Shown: positions 1 through 6,709 of the stretch, one piece after another
Position numbering within the stretch: the first letter of the stretch is position 1
Layout of the letters: every line of letters begins with the position of its first letter
Assembly: GCA_012729015.1 (NCBI GenBank)
Contig: JAAYDY010000042.1
Coordinates: forward strand, 1 to 64,000
Reading direction: 5' to 3'
Length of the DNA: 64,000 nt
Origin: Phycisphaerae bacterium
Lineage (GTDB): Bacteria > Planctomycetota > Phycisphaerae > FEN-1346 > JAACEH01
Notes under the pieces: model-generated
Told to the model about the DNA's origin: nothing
Database searches by the model: none
What the model saw: only the letters and a program-made list of their open reading frames with translations
Program-made: the position numbers and the translations under genes

Positions 1-120
1 CGGGTCCGCGAAGCGGCCGGTCGGGCACTTGTCCCTCGATGCGACATCGACCGATCGGGCACGGTCACGGGCACGGACATGCTCGCGGTGCGCCGGCGTC
101 TGACGGAGGCGGCCCCCTGA
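1..120 (+). CDS. Dockerin-type C-terminus of a protein cut by the left window edge
   Basis: Frame 1 is open from base 1 to a TGA at 118-120, giving the last 39 residues of a protein. It ends in a calcium-loop and helix pattern (DIDRSGTVTGTDMLAVRRRL) typical of the second half of a type I dockerin repeat, and close to the tail of the remnant at 6194-6649. Such tails sit at the C-terminus of large extracellular planctomycete proteins, so the missing part is probably secreted. The gene converges on the regulator at 168-1331. Function of the missing part is unknown. Confidence 0.6.
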   Translation, partial: RVREAAGRALVPRCDIDRSGTVTGTDMLAVRRRLTEAAP

Positions 121-167
121 CGGCGCGGCGGACGCGGAAGGGCCGGCGCCCGCGTCATGCGGCGCGG

Positions 168-1331
168 TCACTCGGAATCCGTCGCCACAGGGTGCGGGGC
201 CGCGCCGATGCTCTCGGTCAGGCTGATCCTCATGGGCGTACGGATGATCGGCTGATCTGTCTTTCCGGACAGGTTGCGTTCGACCATTTCGATCATGCAC
301 TGGGCCACGCGCTGGTGGTCCATGTCGATGGTGGTCATGTGCGGACAGTGGGGGACGCAGGGAAGGGTGCGTTCGGACTCGAAAGAGGCGAGACTGATCT
401 CGCCGGGGACATCGAGACCCGCGAACCTGGGATCCAGCAGAAACTCCCTGGCATAGGGGCTGTGTCCGAACACAAGGGCGGTCGGCCTTTCGGAGCTGTT
501 CCACACCTTCATGAACGCCCGATTGTAGATGGGTTGTCCTGGCGGCCAGGGAATGTGCGTGGGCAGGCTGCACTCATCGAGCAACCGTTGCTCATTCAGG
601 TACTCCATCCAGCCGAAGCTCCGCCCGCCAGGGAAGCCCTGTCGCACGGCGTGGCCTCCGTACATGTGAGCGGGATTCATGACCAGACACATGTTGCGAT
701 GGCCGAGCGAAGTGAGATGCTCGGCAAGAGACCGCACGGCTGTGTAGTCGTCAATGGTGACGGTTGACACGAACAACCCGGGCAGAGGGCGGTTGAAGAT
801 CACCAGGGGAAAGCGTCGCTCATGCAACATATACACGGCGTCAAGGTAGGAATGGCTGAAACCGATGAAGACGGCGGCGGCGAACCCACTGTGTTGAAGG
901 GACTTCGCCACCTCCAGCCGCTGCGAAGCAGGCCATAGCACAGGCCTGGCCTGCATGTGCCGCCGCGATGCTTCCTGCACGATCGTCTCGCACAGCCCAG
1001 CGTAGAACACGTTCCGTGGGGGCGGCCAGTGCGAGTCGGAGACCAGGATCGCAATACGTCGCGTGGAGACGAGCGAAGCCCTTTCGGCGAGCAGTTCCCC
1101 TGCTCGTCGGCACGCGTTTGGCAACACGATGGGGGGACGTCGCGAGCGGATGCGCAGCAGGCCTTCATCGGCCGCCCGCTTCAGGGCAGCCATGGCGGTC
1201 CTGGTGGAGACGCCATATGCGCCCGCCAGCTCGCGCACCGCCGGAATGCTCGTACCCGGCGGCCACCTGCCGCCGTGAATATCCCTGAGCACACAATCGG
1301 CGATCCGGTCCACAACCCTGGGACGAGCCAT
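168..1331 (-). CDS. GntR/LacI-type transcriptional regulator (paralogue 1)
   Basis: Predicted DNA-binding regulator of 387 aa. Residues 1-75 form a GntR-type winged helix (ARPRVVDRIADCVL start, then GVSTRTAMAALKRA as recognition region). The remainder resembles a LacI/periplasmic-binding-protein sensor domain, with an SLGHRN-like motif and a conserved TESIG tail. The ATG at 1331 is chosen because an AGGAGG box lies directly upstream; an ATG at 1358 would put that box inside the gene. It is clearly paralogous to the product of 4901-6046, and the pair brackets rsmH and the ABC-F gene. The ligand is unknown; the family usually senses sugars. It converges on the dockerin gene at the window edge. 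Confidence 0.85.
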   Translation of the reverse strand: MARPRVVDRIADCVLRDIHGGRWPPGTSIPAVRELAGAYGVSTRTAMAALKRAADEGLLRIRSRRPPIVLPNACRRAGELLAERASLVSTRRIAILVSDSHWPPPRNVFYAGLCETIVQEASRRHMQARPVLWPASQRLEVAKSLQHSGFAAAVFIGFSHSYLDAVYMLHERRFPLVIFNRPLPGLFVSTVTIDDYTAVRSLAEHLTSLGHRNMCLVMNPAHMYGGHAVRQGFPGGRSFGWMEYLNEQRLLDECSLPTHIPWPPGQPIYNRAFMKVWNSSERPTALVFGHSPYAREFLLDPRFAGLDVPGEISLASFESERTLPCVPHCPHMTTIDMDHQRVAQCMIEMVERNLSGKTDQPIIRTPMRISLTESIGAAPHPVATDSE

Positions 1332-1372
1332 GAGCTGCCTCCTGATGCCCTGCTTCACGACATGAACCCGAC

Positions 1373-1401
1373 AGCCTATCGAAGGTCCGAAGCCCCGTCA
1401 A
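1373..1401 (-). promoter_or_regulatory. Putative sigma70-type promoter of the first regulator gene
   Basis: On the minus strand a TTGACG box (1396-1401) and a weak TAGGCT box (1373-1378) are separated by 17 bp, about 40 nt before the chosen start. The -35 is good and the -10 poor. Confidence 0.4.
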
Positions 1402-1609
1402 GGCCGGCCTCGGCTTCGTGCGCAGCGACGCATCACGGAAACGGTCCAATGCCGGCCTGAGCCACACTGTCGCCCGGAGCTTGGGATGAAACACCGTGGC
1501 ACTGGTGCGCATCCTGCCCGTGGGAGGCAGGAGAACGCAGGGACCGGATGCCCCGTGTGACGCACGGGCAGGGCGCCCATGTCACGATGGATTCGGCTGC
1601 ACGCAGAGC

Positions 1610-2704
1610 CTAGAGCCTGCGCGCCCAGTGGAGGCGTGCGGACGCCGAGCGCGGGTTGTCGCGAACCTCCCCTGCCGAGGGACGCACAGGATCGTCGCTC
1701 GCCTCCGCATACAGGCCGCAACGCAGCCCGTCGGCGAACGCCTCGCGGACGATTCGCTGCTCGCCGCTGTGGAAGGTCAGCAGCGCCAGATGCCCGCCGG
1801 GCCTCAGGCACCATGGGGCAACGCGCAGCAGTTGCCGCAGGCTGCCCAGCTCGTCGTTGACGAGGATGCGTAGCGTCTGAAACGTGCGTGCCGCGGGATG
1901 GGTCTCGCCTCGGCGCGACGCGTCGCGCTGGGCCCACTGGCGACGGGTCAACCCCTTGAGGTGCAGAATCAGATCGACGAGTTGCCTTGTGGTCGCAATA
2001 GGATGCGCATCGCGGCAGCCGGCAATGGCCCGCGCGATTCTCGCCGCGTCCGACTCGTCGGCCAGTGAACGCAGTGCGGACACAAGGTCGTCCTCGGACA
2101 TCGAGGCCAGCAGATCGGCCGCTGTGCGCGTCAGGCGGCCGTCCATGCGCATGTCGAGGGGCCCATCGTGCTTGTAGCTGAAACCGCGCGACGGATTGTC
2201 GATCTGCATGCTCGACACGCCGAGGTCGGCGAAGGCGGCATCGCAGCCGTCGAGTCCCTCGGCCGCAAGATGTCGGTCGAGCCCGGCGAAATTGCCATGG
2301 TGAAAGCTCATCGCGGCATCGGGAAACGCAGCGCGAAGCCGCTCGGCCGCAAGGTCGAGCTGGGCGCGGTCCACGTCGAACCCCAGCAGCCGCCCGCCCG
2401 GAGCGATGCGCGGCAGGATGGCCTCGGCGTGCCCGCCGTAGCCGAGGGTCAGATCAGCCACAACGTCGCCAGGCTTCAGTCGCATCGCCTCCAGTACCTC
2501 GGCGACCATGATCGGCACGTGGGCCCCCGCGGGCGTTCGGCCCTGGGCGCGGACGTGGCGGTGGATGTCGGGATAGTTCTCGGGCGACCGCTCCTTGTAC
2601 TTCTCGTCGAAGTGCGTGGGGTGCGTGCCGCGATACCGTTTGCGCCGCGGCGGCTTCGGAGGCTCCGGCGACGGTTCGCTATGATCTGACGGAATCTGGC
2701 CCAT
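1610..2704 (-). CDS. rsmH: 16S rRNA (cytosine(1402)-N(4))-methyltransferase RsmH
   Basis: SAM-dependent enzyme that methylates N4 of C1402 in the 16S rRNA decoding centre. The 364-aa product shows the family core: HVPIMVAEVLEAM at about residue 62, a SAM-binding segment DLTLGYGGHAEAIL near 84, FADLGVSSMQID, and the FSYKHDGPLDMRMD block. Compared with usual RsmH proteins it has about 60 extra N-terminal residues rich in Pro, Lys and Arg. The start has a strong GGGGGAGGG box. In most bacteria rsmH sits in the dcw cell-division cluster after mraZ; here neither mraZ nor ftsL is adjacent and its neighbour is an ABC-F gene 42 bp upstream, likely co-transcribed. Confidence 0.95.
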   Translation of the reverse strand: MGQIPSDHSEPSPEPPKPPRRKRYRGTHPTHFDEKYKERSPENYPDIHRHVRAQGRTPAGAHVPIMVAEVLEAMRLKPGDVVADLTLGYGGHAEAILPRIAPGGRLLGFDVDRAQLDLAAERLRAAFPDAAMSFHHGNFAGLDRHLAAEGLDGCDAAFADLGVSSMQIDNPSRGFSYKHDGPLDMRMDGRLTRTAADLLASMSEDDLVSALRSLADESDAARIARAIAGCRDAHPIATTRQLVDLILHLKGLTRRQWAQRDASRRGETHPAARTFQTLRILVNDELGSLRQLLRVAPWCLRPGGHLALLTFHSGEQRIVREAFADGLRCGLYAEASDDPVRPSAGEVRDNPRSASARLHWARRL

Positions 2705-2746
2705 GCCCTCCCCCGCTCGGATGCGGCGATCGTAACGCCGACGGCA

Positions 2747-4663
2747 TCACCCCAACTGCTCGCCGATCTCCTCCCACTCGGCCCACAACTGCTTCAACTG
2801 CGCGTCGCCGTCCTGATACCGGCGGCCAAGCTCCTCCACGCGGGCCAGGTCGGCCAGGCTGCCGGCTGCGGAGATCTGATCCATAAGGGATGCCAGCTCC
2901 GCCTCCAACCGCTCGATCTCGGCCTCCAGCGTCTCGTGCCTCGCCTTGAGCCGCCGCTCGGTATTCGACTGCCGGCGGGCCTCGCGGTGCTCGGCTCGGC
3001 GTTGGTCGCGTGACGCCGGGCGCCCGACGGCTGCGGGCTCGTCGCCGGCCGGCGCGGCCAGCTGCTGCGACCGCCAGAGAAGGTACTTCTCCCATCCACC
3101 CTCGATACAGGTCACGCCCCCGCGGCAGACGACCCAGACGTCGGTGGCCACGGCTTCGATGAGATACCGGTCGTGGCTGACCAGCAAGACCGTGCCCTCG
3201 AAGGCCTGGAGCACAGCCTGGATGATTTCGCGCGAAGGGATGTCGAGATGGTTGGTGGGCTCGTCGAGCATCAGGACATTGGCGTTGCGGAGCACGAGCC
3301 GCGCAAGCACGACACGGCTGCGCTGCCCCCCGCTGAGGTCGCCGACCTTCTTGAAGACGTCGTCGCCAGTCAGCAGGAGGCTGCCGAGCAGGCTTCTCGC
3401 CTCGGCCTCGGTGCAATCTCCGTCGGTGCCCATGACGGCGTCGAGAACGGTCGCGGCCGGGTCGAGTTCGCTGTGGGCTTGGGACAGGTACCCGACATCG
3501 AGCCTGGATCCTCGCCGCACCTCGCCGGCCAGCGGCGGCAGTTCGCCCAGCAGCGTCCTCAGAAGCGTGGTCTTTCCGGCGCCGTTGGGCCCCACGATGG
3601 CGATTCGCTGTCCGCGGCTCACCTCCAGTCGCTCGATCCGGAGCAAGGGTTGCGACGCGGCGTAGCCGACGGCCAACTGCTGGGTCCGGAGGACGAGGTC
3701 GCCCGTTCGTTGCTCGGCCGAGAGGCGCAGCGTAATCTCGCGATGCTGCTTCGGTCGGGCCACAGCAGCATCGCGCAGGAATCGCTCGAGCCGCGTACGG
3801 CGGCCCTGGGCCTCTTTGGTGCGCTGCCCGGCCAGGTGGCGAGCGATGAACTCCTCGGTCCTGGCGATGTACTCCTGCTGCTCCTCCCATTGGCGGATGC
3901 GTTCCTTGTGGCGTTCGGCCCGTTGGACCAGGTAGGCGCTGTAGGGGCCGTGGTAGGTTTCGATGCCGCCGAAGGCCACCTCCCACGTATCCTGGGTCAC
4001 GTGGTCGAGGAAGTATCGGTCGTGGGACACCACCACCAGCGCCCCGCGGAACGAACGGAGCCAGTACTCCAGCCATTCGACGGAGTCCAGGTCGAGATGG
4101 TTCGTCGGCTCGTCGAGCATGAGCAGCTGGGGTTGTCGCAGCAGAAGCTTCGCCAGGGCGGCGCGGGTGCGCTGCCCGCCGCTGAGCTGGGCCAGCGGCT
4201 GGTCCCACATGGATCGCGGGAAAGCCAGGCCCGTAAGCACCTGCTCGATCTGCGTGGTGTAGGTGTGGCCCCCGAGGGTCTCGAACCTGGACTGGAGCGC
4301 ACCATACTGCCGCAGCAGATCGTCATGGTCGCCACTTGGGCCCGCCAGCCGCGTTGCCAGCGCGGCCAGGTCGCCTTCCATCCGGCGGAGGTCGTCGAAG
4401 ACGGCCAGCATGGCGTCATAGACGGTGCCCTGGTCCATGGGCGACGGAATCTGCGGCAGGTGGCCGACGCGCAGGCCGCGGCTGTGATGCACGCGCCCGT
4501 GTGTCGGATCGAGCATTCCGCCCATGATGCACAGGAGCGTGGTCTTGCCTTCGCCGTTGGGCCCGACCAGGCCGATACGGTCCGCCGGTCCGACGCGAAA
4601 AGACACATCGCGAAGGACCTCCTCGGCCCCGTAGGAATGCGACACATGCTCGGCGATGATCAT
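2747..4663 (-). CDS. ABC-F family ATPase (Uup/EttA-like ribosome-associated)
   Basis: Soluble protein of 638 aa with two ABC domains and no membrane segments, the layout of ABC-F translation factors that act at the ribosomal E site. Domain 1 has Walker A GPNGEGKT, signature LSGGQRTR and Walker B MLDEPTNHLD; domain 2 has GPNGAGKTT, LSGGQRSR and MLDEPTNHLD. The linker between domains is charged, and the last ~70 residues form a predicted coiled coil like that of Uup. The ATG at 4663 matches the usual beginning (MIIAEHVSHSYG); a GTG two codons upstream is an alternative because the Shine-Dalgarno is weak. Whether it is a housekeeping factor or an antibiotic-protection protein cannot be told from sequence. 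Confidence 0.9.
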   Translation of the reverse strand: MIIAEHVSHSYGAEEVLRDVSFRVGPADRIGLVGPNGEGKTTLLCIMGGMLDPTHGRVHHSRGLRVGHLPQIPSPMDQGTVYDAMLAVFDDLRRMEGDLAALATRLAGPSGDHDDLLRQYGALQSRFETLGGHTYTTQIEQVLTGLAFPRSMWDQPLAQLSGGQRTRAALAKLLLRQPQLLMLDEPTNHLDLDSVEWLEYWLRSFRGALVVVSHDRYFLDHVTQDTWEVAFGGIETYHGPYSAYLVQRAERHKERIRQWEEQQEYIARTEEFIARHLAGQRTKEAQGRRTRLERFLRDAAVARPKQHREITLRLSAEQRTGDLVLRTQQLAVGYAASQPLLRIERLEVSRGQRIAIVGPNGAGKTTLLRTLLGELPPLAGEVRRGSRLDVGYLSQAHSELDPAATVLDAVMGTDGDCTEAEARSLLGSLLLTGDDVFKKVGDLSGGQRSRVVLARLVLRNANVLMLDEPTNHLDIPSREIIQAVLQAFEGTVLLVSHDRYLIEAVATDVWVVCRGGVTCIEGGWEKYLLWRSQQLAAPAGDEPAAVGRPASRDQRRAEHREARRQSNTERRLKARHETLEAEIERLEAELASLMDQISAAGSLADLARVEELGRRYQDGDAQLKQLWAEWEEIGEQLG

Positions 4664-4722
4664 CGACACTGGCTGGTTCCCGCGCGGTATTGCGTTTCTG
4701 CAACGCCCAGGCACTGCGACAT
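4660..4722 (-). CDS. Possible 20-codon leader peptide overlapping the ABC-F start
   Basis: A minus-strand ATG at 4722 opens 20 codons whose TGA overlaps the ABC-F ATG in an ATGA arrangement. It has no clear Shine-Dalgarno of its own. ABC-F genes in other bacteria are often controlled by leader peptides, so it is recorded, but it may be chance. Confidence 0.2.
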   Translation of the reverse strand: MSQCLGVAETQYRAGTSQCR

Positions 4723-4745
4723 GAGTCACTGTGCGGTGCAGGCGC

Positions 4746-4766
4746 CCTGCGACCTCGCGTCGCAGG
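4746..4766 (-). promoter_or_regulatory. Hairpin in the ABC-F leader
   Basis: Perfect 8-bp stem (CCTGCGAC / GTCGCAGG) with a 5-nt loop, lying just after the predicted transcription start of the ABC-F gene. It has no U-tract, so it is a leader structure rather than a terminator. Confidence 0.4.
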
Positions 4767-4778
4767 CTCGAACACGGT

Positions 4779-4807
4779 AGTGTCGGCTGCGGACGGGGGA
4801 AGGTCAA
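4779..4807 (-). promoter_or_regulatory. Putative promoter of the ABC-F/rsmH operon
   Basis: TTGACC (4802-4807), 17 bp, then GACACT (4779-4784) on the minus strand. Good -35, weak -10. It implies a leader of roughly 110 nt. Confidence 0.35.
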
Positions 4808-4900
4808 GCCAAATCGAACGCAGATTTCGACAAGGGATTGGGCGACGGTACCCTGTCGCCAGCGGGCACGACCGCCGCCGTTGGCCGCGGGGCAGACGCC

Positions 4901-6046
4901 TCACGACCCCGGCGGCGGGCCGACGCTCTCGGTCATCGTGAGGGTCAGCGGCAGACGCACACTCGTCGCGTCCTTGTCGCCGGCGATGACGCGTTGCAGG
5001 GTCTCGACGAGGCACTGGGCCGCCCTGTCGTAATCCATGTCGGCGGTCGTCAGTTGCGGCGCCCACCGCGTTGAGGGCACCCTGCGGGTCGGCCCGAGCA
5101 TAACCAGGCTCACCTGTTCCGGCACCCGAAGGTCGGCAAGGCGCGGATCGCGGAGGAATGCAGCCGCCCACTGATACTCCTCGAAGACAATGGCCGTCGG
5201 ACGCCGCGGACCGTGCATCATCTCGACGAAGCCCGGCATGAAGCACTCCTTGTCGCGGCTGTAGGCGAAGTAGACCGGCAGGAAGCACTCGTCGAGCACA
5301 CCGGCTTTCTCAAGGCAACTGAGCCACGTGAAGACCACCTGCCCGCGGTCTGACTCGCGTGTGGCCGTGCCGGCGGCATGGGCAACCAGGCACAGGTTCC
5401 GATGGCCCAGGGTGGTCAGTCGGGCAGCGATCACGGCGGTCACGCCTGGACGATCGACCAGCACGGACGGCAAGGCGATGCCCGGCATCTGTCGGTTGAA
5501 CATGACAAAAGGAAAGCCCTGTTCATAGAGCAGGTAGAGCGAACTGACGTGCTCGGCCTCGCTGCCGATGATGATGGCAGCATCGTACCCCTTGTGCGGC
5601 AAGGAACGCACCATCGACATACGACCGGCCATCGGCCATGGCACGATGGTTGCTTTGCTGAATCCCACTCGGTTCAGCTCGCGGGTCAGCGCGGTCGTCA
5701 GCAGCATGTACACGGTGTTTCGCGTGAGGGGAAAATACGATTCCGGCAGCAACACGGCGACGTGCTCGGTACGGCGACCGGCCGCCCGCTCGGCCATCCA
5801 TTGGACGGCGTGCTTCGCGGCGTCCTTGCGAACCACAACCGGGTGCCTCTGGCGGACATCGAGGAGCCCGAGCCGCGAGGCATCGGCAATCGCCCGGCGA
5901 ATGGTCACCGGCGAGACGCCGAACAGCGCCGCCAGCCGGCGGCTTGGAGGCAGAGTCGTTCCGGACGCCCACACACCATCGGCGAGGTTCCGCAGCAGAC
6001 GGTGCAGCACCTCTTCCACGATTCTGGGCCGACCTCGTGGTGGCAT
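4901..6046 (-). CDS. GntR/LacI-type transcriptional regulator (paralogue 2)
   Basis: Regulator of 381 aa with the same plan as the product of 168-1331: an N-terminal winged helix (RPRIVEEVLHRLLRNL, then GVSPVTIRRAIADA) and a sugar-binding-protein-like sensor domain. Shared blocks are FNRxxPG, LTTLGHRNLCLV, RRPTAIVF, TTADMDYDRAAQC and the TESVG tail. The ATG at 6046 fits the start of its paralogue; a GTG at 6061 is possible. It stands 237 bp upstream of the ABC-F start, on the same strand, with its own predicted promoter. Ligand and targets are unknown. The secreted-protein genes just upstream are plausible targets by position only. Confidence 0.85.
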   Translation of the reverse strand: MPPRGRPRIVEEVLHRLLRNLADGVWASGTTLPPSRRLAALFGVSPVTIRRAIADASRLGLLDVRQRHPVVVRKDAAKHAVQWMAERAAGRRTEHVAVLLPESYFPLTRNTVYMLLTTALTRELNRVGFSKATIVPWPMAGRMSMVRSLPHKGYDAAIIIGSEAEHVSSLYLLYEQGFPFVMFNRQMPGIALPSVLVDRPGVTAVIAARLTTLGHRNLCLVAHAAGTATRESDRGQVVFTWLSCLEKAGVLDECFLPVYFAYSRDKECFMPGFVEMMHGPRRPTAIVFEEYQWAAAFLRDPRLADLRVPEQVSLVMLGPTRRVPSTRWAPQLTTADMDYDRAAQCLVETLQRVIAGDKDATSVRLPLTLTMTESVGPPPGS

Positions 6047-6115
6047 AACCCCAAGCCTCACTCATCGCCATGACGCGGAGCGGCCCCACCGTTCTGGGGT
6101 CGCGTCTCATGGCAC

Positions 6116-6144
6116 ACGATAGCAGCCGCCCGCGACCGACGCAA
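6116..6144 (-). promoter_or_regulatory. Putative promoter of the second regulator gene
   Basis: TTGCGT (6139-6144), 17 bp, TATCGT (6116-6121) on the minus strand, with a TGC extended -10 directly before the -10 box. Confidence 0.4.
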
Positions 6145-6193
6145 GGACGGAAGCGGCAGGAACAACACAGGACTGACGGCGCGTCAAACACAA

Positions 6194-6649
6194 TCACTCG
6201 ACACGTCGACCCAAACGCGCACGCACCGCACGCATGTCGCCGACCGTCACCGCTCCGGACCGATCCACGTCGAGCCACGGATCGCCAAGGCCCTCGGCGG
6301 CTGCGCGACGCACCGCCATGATGTCCGTCGCCGTGACCTCGCCGGAGCCGTCCACGTCGCCCTCCAGCAGGAAGACGCGCACATCGACGTCGCCGCTGAG
6401 GGGCCTGCCGGTGGCGGTCTTCAGGCTGCCCGTGAGCGACAGCGTGTACTCGTCGCCGTCGGGCGGCGAGGACTTCAGACGAACCAGCAGTTTGCGTCCT
6501 GTCGCATCCAGCGAAACTTCCGCCACCAGCGACGACATGTCGCCGTGGCTGCGACCGGTGATCGAGACGCTGCCGACTCCCACCGAAGCCGGAGCGACGG
6601 CCACCAGCAACGCCACGGTGAACGCCGTCAGCCCGCCGACCTGGAACAC
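6194..6649 (-). pseudogene. Dockerin-tailed protein remnant without a convincing start
   Basis: The frame encodes an Ig-like end segment (about residues 1-90, with VAPASVGVGSVSITG) followed by a complete two-repeat dockerin-like tail: GDVDGSGEVTATDIMAVRR and DVDRSGAVTVGDMRAVRARL. The only start is a GTG at 6649, which lies at the base of a 15-bp inverted repeat. The frame is open back to the TGA of the preceding gene at 6710 and contains no ATG there. It reads like the last part of a larger extracellular protein that has lost its front. A short genuine gene with a poor signal peptide (hydrophobic stretch at residues 8-24) cannot be excluded. Confidence 0.5.
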
Positions 6650-6680
6650 CGTTCCACCGTCCTGGAGGACGGTGGAACGG
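6649..6680. terminator. Perfect 15-bp inverted repeat after the large beta-helix gene
   Basis: Bases 6649-6663 are exactly complementary to 6666-6680 with a 2-bp centre. The hairpin begins about 30 nt after the stop of the 1093-aa gene, in the place of a terminator, but has no T-run on the minus strand. It may act as a terminator, an mRNA 3'-end stabiliser, or mark a recombination junction. Confidence 0.45.
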
Positions 6681-6709
6681 GTTCCCTCGATGACCGCAAA
6701 CTGTGCTCT

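Noticed and set aside
39..767. Plus-strand frame over the first regulator
   Set aside because: Antisense shadow of the regulator gene; its His/Gly-rich start overlaps the real dockerin frame in another phase.
1516..1569. GCCCGTG/CACGGGC pair after rsmH as a terminator
   Set aside because: Loop of about 40 nt and no U-tract; too weak to call.
3173..4780. Plus-strand open frame opposite the ABC-F gene
   Set aside because: Shadow of a well-supported ATPase gene; no domain recognised.
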